Of a stretch of 64,000 bases of DNA, positions 32,657 to 47,600 are shown piece after piece. The stretch is from Haliotis asinina (lineage: Eukaryota > Mollusca > Gastropoda > Lepetellida > Haliotidae): positions 12,443,969 to 12,507,968 of the forward strand of contig NC_090288.1 of the NCBI RefSeq assembly GCF_037392515.1, given 5' to 3'. Within the stretch, counting starts at the first letter, position 1, and each line of letters starts with the position of its first letter. The position numbers and the translations under genes are program-made. Below the pieces are notes generated by a model. That model did no database searches. It was not told where the DNA came from and saw only the letters and a program-made list of their open reading frames with translations.

Positions 32657-35600
32657 TATTATAATGTAGATAACAAGATAGGAAAAGAGTCCTTCTTGTA
32701 GTAACAAAAAAAACTCAAAAACAAAATTTAACAAATCCGCTAACCTCTGAAGAACTTTAGTGAATCTTATGTCATGTGTGGAGACCGGAAGCATATTTGT
32801 TCACTTGAACAAAATGATTGTTTTGATTTAAGGTGCATCTAATATGTGATGTTAAGGCCAATTTTAGAGTATTCTAGAAAGGATAGTTTTAATGTTTTAA
32901 AAATGAGCAGTGCTTGGGCCCAAAATGATTTTCATAGGATATGCAGAAAACTCATTGCTCACAGTTAGATTTTCACTTAAGGGTTGAAAAACTTAACCAT
33001 TGAACATGTCTGACAATTTTCATTCCAACATGATTGGGTTTTTCATGACTTGTGTCAGTTGTTCAAGTATGTCTTCTCATATCCCTTCTTTTAAAGGGTA
33101 ATAATTCTGTTTAAGTTCCTGGTTATGTCAGTTTAAGTATGCATCACACAGATCTTACAGATCTTTTATGTCTTGGATGGTCTTTTTGAGGAAGGTCTTA
33201 ATCGGGATCTGAATGTTGTAGTGTTTAAGTTTAAGTTAAGCTTAAATTTATAGATTAAAATTCAATATGTGATTGTGAAAATGCATTCAGATTAATATAA
33301 CTGAATTGATTAAAAAAATAACACTGTCCAATGCTTCAATGTTTCAAAACTGATAGAAACATATTTCTTAAATGTTTTTTTAATGTTTTGTTTTATTTAA
33401 TTGTTTTTGATTTATTATTGTTACAGAACAACAACCGTGGGGGCTACAATGTGGGTGACGCCACAGACACACCCTATGGCACTGATGAAGGAAAACAGTA
33501 CCGTATGGTAAGTATACACCAGTGTGCTAACACCAAATCTCATCTCACCATTGACTTGTGTCAGTTAAATAAACTGATTGACATGTCACAACTCAGAGAC
33601 TATGTCTGACACACCTGACTAAAGCCAACATAATTGCCTCCCTTAGCACCATACGATCAAGTGATCATGGCACTCATAATGTTTTTGGGGGGTTGAACCT
33701 GGAAAAGAAAATGTCCCTGGGAGTAAAAATTAAATGTCACATTGTGGTTTTTTTTGGGAAAAGAGTTCTCATCCTGCATCCCCTGACTGTAATAATGTGA
33801 AAAATTCATATGCATGTGCTTGCTCCCTCCCTTCCTTCATCACTCACTCTCACTGTCATACTCTCCATTCTCTTTCTCATACTCTCTCACACTCACTCTC
33901 ACACACTTTCTCTCATTCTCTCTTTCTCGCACACTCTCTCGCTTTCTCTCACTTTCTCACACTCACTGATAACTTCAGGATGCTACTGCTTAGCAGAAGG
34001 GGAATTCCCTCCCCTGTAATTTGGATTCTAAACATTCCATGAATGAAGAAACTAATCTACTTTCAAAAGCGTGGTTCCTGTTCCCTCATACTGACATGTG
34101 ACCTTTTCAGCAAATCAGAACGACGGAATTACAATGAATTCACAAACCTGAATTCTAATCATACTGAAAAGAGTAAAGAATGAATTTCGAGATAAAAAGT
34201 TCACAAGGTATGTGCGAATGTCCACTTTTGCAAATTTGGTAAGCTGTGTTCTGATTGGTCAATCACAAAGGGTACCTGACGCGACCTCCCATAAGGTTTT
34301 GTTAGACTCAGTAGTGGAGTGTAACGAAAAGTACTGAGGATAAGTTTACTGATTACACGTGTGCTTTATAGGGACTCTAGAGTCGTGCATCTCATATTTT
34401 GATTTTGTATTTTATTTATTTTTCCAATTTTAATGCAGTTTACACTTACATAATTTTTGTTGAATTTCTCTCTGAATATAGTGTTATAGGGGATGAAGTC
34501 CCCACTTTTCCACAAACAGAATTGATTGAGTTTCTACATGTTTTCATGGTGTGCATCACATACCTTGTTCATCCAGTTTCTTAATTTTGTCACTTCTACA
34601 GGTGTTTGAACTTAGCTGAATTTGGTTCTATTCATCTGATTCATCCCATACAACAGGGGGTGTACTCTTATCCACTTCCCCTAAAAATCCACTGCTCACA
34701 GCTCAGTTTGCTTAATGTCTTTTATAGAGACTCTAAATGTGTGCATCTCATATTTTGTTTTGAGACATTTGAACTTAGATAAATTTTGTTGAATTTGTCT
34801 CTGATGATAGTGAAATAGAGGATTAAGTCTATCCCCTTCACCACAAAAACTGCTCAAGAGAATTGATTAAGCTAATGCATATGTTTCATTGGGACTTGAA
34901 AGGTGTGCAATATTCTCATAGCTGTGTAGATGTTTATTGAACTTGTTCATGAATTTTGTTCAATTATTGATCTTCATATAATAATAGGTTGTGTTATCTA
35001 AGCCCTCACACACTGTTTTTAGTGTTTTCAAGTACTTCATTGGGACCATGAATGTCTTAACTTTTAACCTGCCATATTAAATATGTTCCAGAATATGTCC
35101 AAACTTACCACTTTAGCTTCTACAGTGATCTATTGCTTTCACTTGGCTCCACAGTGATACTGCTGTTGCTAGTTTATTTACTCTTGTACCAATTGATCCT
35201 TCCTGATATAGGTTAAATTGTACTGTGGTAAGTTCATTGTGACATACTTTTACAAATAAGTATTTACCTTGGACACATTGATTATATCTATTTTTATAAT
35301 CAACCATGATATTTATCTAGCATGAATTAATCACCAGAGCACACTTAGTGTGGGGAACTCTTCCTAGCGGTGGGGGAATCCATGTTTCTCGACACAATTT
35401 TTTCTTTTTACTGTTTTTCTTTTTACTTAAAATGATATAATTATAAAATGTAAAAAACTCAATATTTCAGTGATATAATTGTATAACAAACAAGAGGTTT
35501 ATCACGATAGTGTTGCTTCTAACCTAATACTTTGGATGACACTGTCTTAAGGGGTCTGCAAACTGAAACAAACATTATAGATAGGTTATATATCATGTGA

Positions 35601-38600
35601 CAAAGAAAAAGTAATATAGTTAAGATTTTCAGTTTTGCATATCTCACTTTCAAAAATATCAGACCAGTTCAAATGATAAACACTTTAGGAAAATATCATA
35701 AATATTAAATTCTGGTGGCCATGAATAATGAACAAATAATGAAGGGGTAATGCCTGATGCATGAAATACGCAAGTGTATTGTAACAACCTTTTAGTTAAC
35801 CACCATTTCTAACTCTTTGCATCAGGAAGTAAGTGAGTCGCCAATGGTGCTATGACCTCTGCGTGGCTTCCTGTCTGTCAAGCATGGTGTCGAAGTAGCA
35901 CGAGCCACTGACCTCCATACAACACAACCGGGATATACGCAATTTGTGTCCCTGACACCGACAGGCTTCATCCTTCATTTCCTACTTTGATACCATGGTT
36001 ACGAGTTGGTACTGTAAGGGAATAAAAATGTTCTGAAGGCAGTCTGTGCATTCTATTTCTTAATGGTGTTATACACATTATATTCTAACAAGGGAATATT
36101 TATTTACAGGTATTTTGTTTGTCATTGTAAATTGACATGTCACCAATTTAATTTCTAAGATCTACATGAATTGGGATTTTCTGTTGAAATATTTTAATTT
36201 TTTTATCAACTTTACTTCCTTGTTTTAAATAATTTCTAGGTCAGTATGGCGCATGTAACACATATTACAAGCATAGTCAGGATTGTCTTGATTCAGTATT
36301 AATTAAGGTTGGTATATAACTGGGAGTGAGTTTAGTTTTGCGCCTCTTTTAGCAATGGTTCATATGAGGACATCAGATATGGGTTTCACATATTCAACCC
36401 ATCTCAGGAATCTTACCTAAGGTCTTCCCAGCTTTATCCACTAGCCTAACCCACCATGCCTAATTTATAAGATGTAGTAATAAAAGAATGATTTTTATTA
36501 ACGTATTCAATCAAAAATAAACAAAAATTTGATTTTATCAAAATAGAGGCCACTGTAGATGAACCTAGTTTGATCTTAATGAATTAAGGATAGGGAAATT
36601 GTCCAGCGAAGATGCTGTAGTTTATTTTCATCCATGTGAGAGGATAATCATGATAGCGTCCTACTTTGCCAGACGATATGAGAGATGACTTCATACCCTT
36701 CATCCTATGTTATGAGTGTCAAGTAGGTGTGTATACATGCATGAACAACTTCCACACCATATATGGCCATTGTTCATATGTTGTAATGTAATCATGCTTG
36801 TGTAGGATTGTAGGAAAGTTTCAGGACTGCACTCAAGTGTAAAATATGATGTATGTCCAACATGCTTGCACTGGTCACCCCTACTTACATACAGTAGGAT
36901 ATTGTGGTTTAAATACCAAAAAATTCTGTTATGTACTTATAATATCAGGTATGGAATGTATCATGATATTGTCCCTTCAATGTTAGGTCCTTTGATATTC
37001 TGTTTCTGGTATTGTGTGTCGTGACGTCATGGGTTATCTTTGTGTGATCAGTGACCTGTGAACATAATTCATGGAGGAAGAAAAGGAACAGGTAGTGTTT
37101 ATGAAATAATAAATATATATGTCAGACTCGTATGGTCTTTGAGTCATTTCCCAAAATAGATTACAAGCAGTGATATTTAAGTTTTTGACTTCAACAGTTT
37201 ATACACTTTATTGTGTTTTTAGGAAATATCATTTTTAGTCTAATCATTTGCTCTGTCAGTAAGCTCTAACTTTTAAGATAATGTTAAGGTATAAATAATT
37301 AATTTGGAATATAAACTTAAATTGAAAATATCATTGTCAGTATTTCAGCTGAGGTCAGGATATTTTATGAAAAAGAACAGTAGGGTTGACTATTGAGGGG
37401 AAACAAAGGGTTGACTATCGAGGGGAAACAAAGGGTTGACTATTGAGGGGAAACAACTATTGTGATGGCGATAAACTATTGCAACATACTGTTGCGATAA
37501 CCTAGTGCAATTAACTGTTGCAATAGTTTTTCTCTCCTTGAATTGTGTCATTCCCCTAATGGAAGTACAGTTTATTTTAAATAAAAACAAGCTGAAGTAG
37601 TGTCACTCTCTTTTAATAGCTGACAAAAGGGTGTAGACTAAGTCAAAATCCAAGTGAACAATTCAGCTACTTCCTGCATTTTGAACTGCACAATTATCAA
37701 CAGAAGTCATCACTAAACTATCGATAGTCACACATACTATTGATGCATCAATAGATTTTGATTACCACCATTGATTAATTGTTATCAGACTCTCAACAGT
37801 TGCGATCCATCGATAGTTGGGTGTATCATTACAGCTCTAAAGAACAGCATTTTATATTTTTTCAGTTTTTTTATAATAACAAGCTCTCACAATAATAACA
37901 TTTTTTCTATAAAATGGATAAATGGATGGCATGAATTAACATAATCATAATGCCATTTAACTAATAGACCTTATCTTCAACATTGTACCATCCATCGATA
38001 AGGCTGTTGTAAGTTATTGAGAGATTTTCTTCCCAGCACACATCCCTCCTTATCTCCACTAAGATTTTAGAAGGCTCCTCATGATAGCCTGATTAAAAAT
38101 TTCATCTGAGACATCATCCAATAGAGGTGCCCTCCAATATTCATGCAGAGAGGAATCCTATTGAAGTTAAACAGACATTACTGAAATTTAGTGAGTGAGT
38201 GATTTGAGTTTTATGCTGCACTCAGCAATATTCCAGCTATATGGCAGCGGTCTGTAAATAATTGAGTCTGCACCAGACAATCCAGTGATCAACAACATGA
38301 TCATCAATCTGCGCAACCGATGACGTGTCAACCAAGCCTGACCACCTGATCCCGTTAGTCACCTGTTACAACGAGCATATTTGCCTTTAATGGTAAGCAT
38401 GGTTTGCTGAAGGCCTATTCTACCCCAGACCTTAACGGGTCACTGAACTTTCATATTAAAGAAATGTGTGAATAGACTTCAGTTGAGAGCTGCCTAGTAG
38501 CACTTACAAAGAGAAGTACTGAAGGTAAACAAAATATGACTCATGTTAGAGTTAAGTAAAGGAAGGTAAAGGGTACGCTGTTTCTTGAATGACAATAATC

Positions 38601-41600
38601 TCTGAAAAAAAAACTGTGAACGTGAAGGTAGAAAGTATAATACCTATAATATATTATAACTGGGGTATTATATTGGCAGGAAATCCGCAAAAACACAGCA
38701 TTATAACCATGGGCTTTATGTATAACCACAGTGCTCTGTACTCAATGTCAAAAAGTGTAATACTCAGGAACAAAGACCAATACTCAGGAACAAACACCAA
38801 TATTCAGGAACAAACACCAATACTCAGGAACAAAGACCAATACTCAGGAACAAAGACCAATACTCAGGAACAAACACCAATGCTCAGGAACAAACACCAA
38901 TACTCAAGGTTCTAAGAGCGATACTCAAAGGACAAAGATCAATGCGTAAAGGGCAAAGAACAGTGCTCAAAGCTTGTCATATTCAAGGTATAAAAACTAA
39001 GACTAAAGGCAGGTGTATAGTAATGGGGCAATGGTACGCCATGCACAGTTCAGTACTTATCGTAGTACACAGCTCTGGGTTCAGTACAATTCGGTTCAGT
39101 TCATTAGAAGATAATTTCACTTGGATAAATGTTTACATGGAAAGGCACTGTTGGATTTCAGTTGAAGTTCTGAGAAGAAATCTTTGAATTGGGACCCAAA
39201 TGAAAGTGCCTTTACACAATCTCGTTCATACTATTGAAATAGCATGAGTTATTGAATATAAATAGCAATAGAAATGTTAGAAACAGTAAATACATGAAGA
39301 TTTTATCTAGAATTAAAATTACGTGGAATATTTGTGATGACATTCGGAAAGTAATGTTCATAAGATGAGTAAGATGATGTTTTTGGTACAAATGCTGAAT
39401 GTATCATATTTTCAGCGTGAATTTTGGTGTACTGAACCGGAAACAAAATACAGTGGTATAAATACACTGTGGTATACCGTATCACTGTCACCCCTAGATC
39501 ATAATGTTTAGCAGTAAGAGGACACATCAGTTCACTCAGGGGATCTGGGCTGACCCTGTCTCTGTATGGCCGACACAGAATGCCAGTAATGTTAATCCCT
39601 ATGTATTGTCCTGGTCACACCCAGGTGCTACAAACTCATTATGCAGGTGTACATGGTGTGGTCAGGCCATGTTTGCACAATATCCGGGACATGTCATGTC
39701 CTACCTGTGTCTGCCTCACTGCACTTCTAAAATTTTTACAGAAAGTTGTGCTATGTGTTTCTTGCAGGTTTTTACTTACATCTGAACTTTAGTGTGCAGT
39801 ATGGCTTCAAAGTTTGAATAAATGCTAACAATGTACTCTCTTGGAGTATATTTTCCAAGGGCAATCAAATGTTCATGACTTAATTAAATGGTAACCATTT
39901 CAAATTTTATCTCTTGTTTTATAGTCTTTGAATGTTGTTGCTGGCAAATAGTTTTCTTGTTTTTTGAGGTGTTAACCTTAAATGAGAAACACACTTTTTT
40001 CTCACGATGCCCAGCATGTAACTAAACATGAGTTAGTTTCAGCTTTTTCAGTAGTCAACTGATTTACTTGTGTAAATGCCTGTTAATTAACTTCATAATG
40101 CATAGACATGAATCCGAATATACAAATACAGATACATCTCAGCAAATGCTTAGTCAGGGCCAAAATGGTTCTGTTTAAGATACACTTTACATAGCAACGT
40201 ATTGTATGGATTTACGACCTCTTAAATATTTACAACACATTATGGTTCTGGGCTACTTCTTGCCCCTACAGTTTAAAGTTCTTGAATCATTTGGCAAAGC
40301 ACCTGCCCAATAATAATAACGTTTGTTGTTAGCAGAAATAGAGAATTTCACCCAAGTGTCTTCTGATATCAAATATATCAACACAAGTTGGTAAAGTAAC
40401 AAATATTGGATCCTTGCTGAGGATATTTTTACCCTTGTCAGTGGTTGTTGATATAATTGATATCAATAGACACAATGTCAGAGATAATCATCAAAAATCA
40501 TTCTTCATTAGTTTTCAGTGAAAGATGTACATGTCTGAATACAGTACTGATTAGATTTGCAGTGCAGTGATGTCATAGCATTTTGACGTCATCAACTTCA
40601 TGATGTCATAGCATTGTGAGGGCAACGTGCAAAATCTACTGTCAAAGCGATATCTCCTAGAAGATATAGTCTGATCTCAAACATGTGATATCTCCTGGAG
40701 CACAGTTTTGGATGATAAATGCGTTATAAAGATTCATGAAGGATTGAAACATAGTTATTTATATGTAGCTGTTACAGTCTGGCATTATCAGCATCTGCAA
40801 GACCCCAACAACTGAAAGTTTTCTTGAATGTTTGTGTAAGTTAATTAGGTGAGACTAGCTACACAGACTGAAAGTTTGTTCTGCTGATGTGAAAAATGTG
40901 GTTACTTTTCAAAAAAGGTCAACAAATGTCCCTTAGTATTTTTATCTGTGAAGTATTGGCTCTCAACCATCCTTTGAAATAAGTTACTTGTCGAATATAT
41001 TAACACAAATTCTAATTTCATTCAGTTCCCAGTTTAAGATTTTTCTAGAAATATGAATGTCTAAACTATATCGCTTTATTGTGTTCTTTACAGGTAGTGT
41101 CTTACTGTCCCATATTTTTTCAGAAATATTTTCAAAGTGGCCCAGTGAAGACATTGCAGAATGGTGCTGGCGAGAGTAGACTTGTGCTGGAATGGACCAA
41201 TCAGCATGGTTGTGGAGGGAACGAGGATGATAGTCCCCAGAAGCAGAACTGTGCCCTGATACTTCAGTACCTGTGTCAGGACGATGTTGACACACCCACA
41301 GGTATGGCCAAGGGCAGGAGACCCATAAAGACTCGGGTTTGAATAGGTCTACAGTAACCCATGTATATATCTAGAGGCGACTAACTGAATCAGCTGGTCA
41401 GACTCATTGATTTGGCTGATATATGTCATCGTATTCCAGTTGTATCCTTATCGAGGTGTTCATCACTGGATTGACTGGTCCAGACTCAGTTATTTACAGA
41501 CCACCGCCATATAGCTGGAATTGCCAAGTGCACCGTTAAACAACAAACAGCAAACAAAACACTAGAGCAGGATTGGCTGTTTGAAAAAGTGTTCACATGT

Positions 41601-44600
41601 CTAGCTTAACATGTGAAAGATGAGGTTCATTTCCCAGGAAAAGTGAAATTGATGTTGTCAGTGTCTTTTTCTGTTTTGAATACTGTAAAAAAACATTATG
41701 GCTGACTCAGTTTTTACCACAGGACAGTGTCCAATATTACTGTATTTTTCACACTGAACCAAAGAAGGAAGTCATAGCCTTAGATAACTGTGGTCAGATG
41801 GATAGAGTATTTGCATAGAGACTGAAGGGTCTGTGTTTCGATTCTCGGCCATACCATACCAAAAGACTGTAAAATATGGTATTTGTTGTCATCCTGCCTG
41901 GTGATTGACATTTAACAGATAGAACAAATAAAAAAAACCTTTTCTGTCGTGTGGTCAAAGAATAAAATCACCATTCACAGTGTTACAAATTAACCAATGT
42001 CATTCGGACAGTACCAGTAATGATTTTGAAATTAGGGATTCCTAAACGTTCATGATTTTCATCCTTGGGTCTATTACATACATTTTTGGACAATGACATG
42101 TCAAATTTTGACATCTGATTTACAAACCATGTCACATTACCATGATAACTGCCTGCTGCAGGTTCGGCAGACACGCTGAGGAATGGTGTTAAAACCCAGA
42201 CTCAGGACTACAAGAAGCCTGACAGTCTGACAGAGTCGAAGTCAGACAGCCAGACCAGGAAGAACGATGCTGTCAAGTCGGACCGCGGACTTCATGAATC
42301 GTGGGCCTGGTATGACAAGTGTTACCTTCGGGAACGGAACAAAGGTAAGAGCCATTTACAGAGTGGTTGTATGCGCAATTGGATATTCTCCTGTCAATCT
42401 TCACGCCAGCAACTTTTTTTTGAGGCAGTACTGTTTATGTGTTACTTCGAAAAATTACTAACATTTTATGAACATTTTGATAATTGGTTATGATTAAATT
42501 TTCCTGCTGCCACGCTTTAGGAGTTATTATCAAGTCTGGGGCAGTGGGTGAACCTCATGGTTAAAGCATTCATGCTTTTGAATGATTTAATTGATAAGGT
42601 TGATAGTATGGGAAAGGTTTAGCTGGCTTTTACCACATAAGACTGGGTGTGTAATAGTATGTCTATCTATTCCAGGTCTGTTTACTGCTGACCAGAAGCT
42701 CAAGACCAACAATGGCCTTGGTTACAGCAGTGCCACTTACACTCGCCAGAACCCTCAGGGAAATCGCTATGGTTATGAGTGTCCCGAGGAGAGAGATTAT
42801 TTCCCATACTGGCATCCAACTCCTTGGAAGGATATTGCTGTCATGGCGGAGAATGCGTCCATGTGCAGGTTTGTGATATTGATATCTTTTTCATTATTTG
42901 TGTTTCTACTAAAGTATGGACAGTGGGTGAAGAATAAGAAGAAATACTTTGTGTAAAGAAACTAAAAGTATAATTAGGTATTCACTGAAAGTTTTGTATC
43001 TTGAGTGTTGAGAAGAGTTACCTCCCCTCCATTGTTGGCTTACACAGTCCATAGATCAAAGTTTTTGTCATGAGGCAATAGGTTTCTATTCAAGTATAAA
43101 ATCATTTTCAATTTTTGTTAGGTTTTCCTCCAGATTTGTCAACCTGCAGCTAATCTGACATCTGAACACCAGACTCTGGTAGTGTCAGTTCAGTTGATCA
43201 TGTTCATAGTTTGTCAGTTCTGTCATCACTTCTCCAGCTATTACCAGACTCACAGCTTCAATGTTCAGCCCAAGTCGGAATGTGTTGAGATGTACCCTGA
43301 CAACACAAGGCGACACTTCTCCCGCTGGAACAATCAGGCCGAATGTGTGGCAAATGGCGGACAGTGGGTGGAGCTACACAACTACCTCGAGAAGGCCCCA
43401 CGTAAGTTGGTGACATGTTACAGGAACCTGATTTACATTCTGCTGTATTATTTCAGTCTATGTCCAGATGTTGCATCAAACTGAGGCCTCTTCTGTGTGC
43501 AATTAGAATAATCTGTGTACACTGTTGCAGATGATTTAAGTGTGGCCTTGACTTAGATGTAATTTACTATGGTGGCTGGTTGCCCTAAGCGTAGGGGGCA
43601 GTGGGATAGCATAGTGGTAAAGCATTCACTTTTCGCACCAAAGATCTGGGTTCAATTCCCCAAATGGGTTCTGTTTGTGAAGCCCATTTCTGGTGTCCCC
43701 CACCATGATATTGCAGGAACATTGGTAATATTGCAATTACACTAAAGTTACTCAATCCCTTGTCACCCATTGACTTTTGGTCATTGAAATTTCAATTCAG
43801 CTATCCCAAGCTAATTTACTTTGTGAATTTCAAGTCTTGAAATTTGGTGATGGTCTTTGGTGAAATAAATGCTCAAAGATTTGAATTGTTTTTTTCTCAC
43901 GTCAATGAATAATTCACAAGGTCATCTTCAGGAGCTACCTCAGAGAAAACTGATGTGTTTGTTTCTCTGTGATTACAAATGAAAGTTGTTGTGGATACCC
44001 TACTAGAGATGATGATGATTTTTTAAAGTTTATTCTAATCAAGTTGCACCTCAGAAAAGATTTCCGAAATGTACATTGACAGTTGTGAGATCCAGAATGT
44101 TTTCCTTTCCAGAATTCACCAGCGAGTCTGCATGTCGGAATGCTCGGTCAGCAGGACTGACATATGTCTGGGCAGTTCCGTATGACGCGGAGGTGGTAAC
44201 AGTGAAACAGTGTCTTGTTCAGCTGAGTCGGCCTGACTGTTCAGAAGCCCCTTGGTCCAGGTGAGTTCATGATGTATCTTAAGAAAATATGAAACAAATT
44301 AAATGTTCCATAATGTCACTTGATAGGATCATCTCTTTGGGAGGATATCAACCAAAATTCAGTGTCAATTCTGGGCAACCACTTGACTCTTAGTAAGAGC
44401 TCCCATGTGGCTTGTTAGCTTCATCATAATAGTAAGTTCTGTTTCTTTTCAGGTCAAATCATCTCGGTAACGGAGTTGACGGAGAGCCACTAAACTACAC
44501 ATGGGTGTTGCCACACTTTCCTTCAGGCAAAACAAAACGCTGTGTGTTTAGAATCAGGTAGGGAGTGCTGACATTTTTGTCAGGTAATTATGCTGTTTTG

Positions 44601-47600
44601 TGGGGCGTTTTCCTGAAAGTTTAAAGTTTGATACAAAGGTACTGTCTATCTTCTAAGCTGTCTCTGTCTCCTTCAAAATTAAAGCAAGCCTTTAATACAA
44701 AATAAGGAACAGTTGCGTAGTCTAGTAGATAAAGTGTTTACTCTTTAGGCTACAGTGTGGGAAACTGTTTCTGTGGCCGCCACCACTTATCAAGATTTTG
44801 ATTCAATATTGCTTACAGCAGTATTACTATAATTATCTGAAAATTTCTGATTGAATGCTGAAATAAGAACTCATTGATATTTGGGTCTGAGTTCAAGATG
44901 TGTTTCTGTAGAAGGGATGGTTTTCTTTTGATATTATATTAGATACTATTAATGTTTTGTTGTGTGCTTTCAGATACAACATTTCTACTGATGATTATGA
45001 TCCATATCACACAGACTCCAAATACAATGGAAATATGTAAGTATTTTTGTGACAGTAGATCATCAGCATGGTGTTACTGCAATACTGAATATGGTCAGCC
45101 CAACTTGTACTTACTGCTTGACAAGTATTAGATGAGCCACGACCTGACAAATGACCCCAGTTTGTATATATGGGAACACCCTCCAGAACATTCCATTTGA
45201 AACGAGAGAGAAATAGGTTGTCATCTAAATATTGAAAAGTTCATTTTCCTTTTGCAAAACATGTTTTGATTGTTATATCTTACTGCTGGACGTGTGTTAA
45301 CAGAAGCGACATTGAGTTCACACCACAGTCAGTGTGTATTTCTCGTGCTTAGTCCCCAATCTACCTCATGTACCTGTAGCAACCAAGTGTATACGTCTAC
45401 TTTCCTTGCCCCACCTACTGATTTACTGCACAGGCTCATCTAATATGTATCAAGCAGCATATTACGCACAGACAGCATTTTATACTGATCTCATGGTGCT
45501 ATTGCATCTACTTTCAGTTCAAAACTGGAAGTCCATCCTACCAATGCCCATTGTTCCATATGTGGCAGTGATTATACTGAAATAGTTCTATCAATATGGT
45601 ACTCTCTGATTATTTAAGACAATGGTTTGTGTACGCAATGGTATTATGACCAATAGACTAATTTAAGTCACAGTGTCTTGGCTAGATCTGTTCATGTGCC
45701 TTGTAAAGCGTTTGATGTAGGTGACCCATATTTCTGCGACCTTTTCTGATATCCTGTTACCCTGCGATCTGATTGGTGATGTATTTCAGGTTTTATGTAT
45801 TGATGGCCACTGTTTGTTTATATTGTGTGTTCAGAGAGGACCCGATCAATCTGGATCAGATTGGTATTCATCATTACTCTCTGATTTGTAAAATGCAACA
45901 GGATTGCCAAGCTTGCTGTCTTGGTTGATACATGTCATGTATCTCATGTATCCTGATCTGTTGTGTGTGGTTTGATGCTTTGGAGTGTCTGTTTACAAGT
46001 AGCTGGAATATTGCTCATTGTGGCTTAACGAACAAAGAAAACTCTAAATACAACTGGAGAGTTCTAATCCTTCAAGTTTTTCAACTTTCAGGTCGCCTGT
46101 TAAAGGAAATCCTTATGTAGATATAGGGGTTGGTCGCTCCCCACTCCGACTGAACATCAACACCAATCAGTATGGCAGGATCTTCCAGGACCGAAGTCAC
46201 GTGTTCCTCCTCCGACCACGCCCAGCAGGGATGCAGAACGATATCATACATAACCTGAATGTGCGCGGCAAGCGCGGTAACATAGTGCAGGTGTACCCGG
46301 CAGTGGAATATGACTTTGTTCCCAACTACCTCCGTATGAAGACAGGAGAGCTGGTACACATACAGTGGACAGGTAGTAACCTTGGCAACTAACTTAAACT
46401 GGGATTTGAGTATGTTTGCCATTGTACATACACTGGATACTCTGTGTTACAACTGTCATTCAAACGCCATAATTTACAACATCATTTGTTAAACAAGTCT
46501 TCCTTTTCTTCATGAAAATGTCTAAAATTATAGTAACAAGTTGGTATGGACAAATGACTAAGTTTCATGCCATTTAAAGGCATAATGTTACGCATTTTGT
46601 CCAATGTTTTACATCATGTGACATTTGCACTCATTTTTGCTTCCTGTTGAAGCAATGAAAGACTTATTATCCCTTACAACTTGCCTGAAATAAATAATTG
46701 AAACTTTGAGGTGAATAGATTCAGGAGAGCATTTGCCATATATGGAATGTAAACACATATATTAGAATGTAAACAATTTCTCCATATATCGAAAACTGTT
46801 GTCAGTGTCTGCCAATCTGGTTTCATTCACAAGTTATAGATATCAAGGATATCAGGCTCAGGTTCTCAACAGTCCTTCCAATTTGGATTCAATTCATTCA
46901 TTACCCACTAATGTCCATATGACAGAATATGTATTTGGGCTATTGAGATGCTAAATGAAAAATGATTTTGATGTTATCAATCTTTCAGGATCCAACACAC
47001 ATAAAAATGGACCAAATGGTGGTGATGGGCAGACAGGTGATGATGGCGAGGGTAGAACAGGTATGCAGTTTTGTTGTTGTATGGAAATAAAACTGCTCCT
47101 TTCTTGAAGCAAACTTAAACTGGCTTATTAAACATAAAATGGTTTATGATGTGAACAAAAATCCTTCTTAGGTTCAATTAAAGAGAGTGAGTGAGTGAGT
47201 TTAGTTTTACTCCACACTCAGCAATATTCCAGCTATATGGTGGCGGTCTGTAAATAGTCGAGTCTGGACTAGACAATAGGTTCGATTATCTTACCCAACA
47301 GAGTCTGTATGGTCTGTGCATTTATTAAGCATCCAATTTCAAAGTACAAGTCGTGATGACAAATGATTCTCAAGAAGTCCAAGCTACTGACTGCGACTGG
47401 GTCTATGGGAGTTAAAATTGTCTTACCGCTGTGATTGTCGTACATGTTTGACCAACTAGTTTTAACGTCTATGATTGTGTCCCTTCTATGTTCCACCCCC
47501 TTACAAGATGGTGGGGTAACCTAAAGGTTAAGTGACTGTTTGTTATGCTGAAAACCCAGGTTCAGTTCCCCACATGGGTACAATATGTGAAGTCCAGGTC

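Larger units (their letters stand above)
24031..33426 (+). other. Intron 1 (9.4 kb) of the plus-strand DD3-3-like gene
   Basis: Bounded by donor CAG|GTAAGC and acceptor TTACAG. It holds the 22-bp minisatellite with its insertion, a palindromic MITE, SINE copies of families A and B, and a CAT microsatellite. The stretch 24063-25190 is unique-looking, with short open frames I cannot assign. The paralogue has no intron at the corresponding codon junction. Confidence 0.7.
33508..41123 (+). other. Intron 2 (7.6 kb) of the plus-strand DD3-3-like gene
   Basis: Bounded by ATG|GTAAGT and TTTTTTCAG. It contains a CT-rich tract, SINE copies, a hAT-like MITE and a 20-bp minisatellite. 34.1-36.3 kb and 39-41 kb show nothing I can name beyond AT-rich unique sequence. 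A consensus CRE palindrome TGACGTCA occurs at 40584-40591. Confidence 0.65.

Noticed and set aside
33734-34042. 102-aa and 69-aa frames in a CT-rich tract
   Set aside because: They are low-complexity Ser/His/Leu/Thr runs inside an intron.
38589-38915. 108-aa frame with NTQEQTP-type repeats
   Set aside because: It is the translation of a 20-bp minisatellite inside an intron of the plus-strand DD3-3-like gene.
43600-43675. Stand-alone tRNA gene
   Set aside because: A- and B-box-like motifs are present but the cloverleaf does not form and the sequence continues into a SINE body repeated elsewhere in the window.
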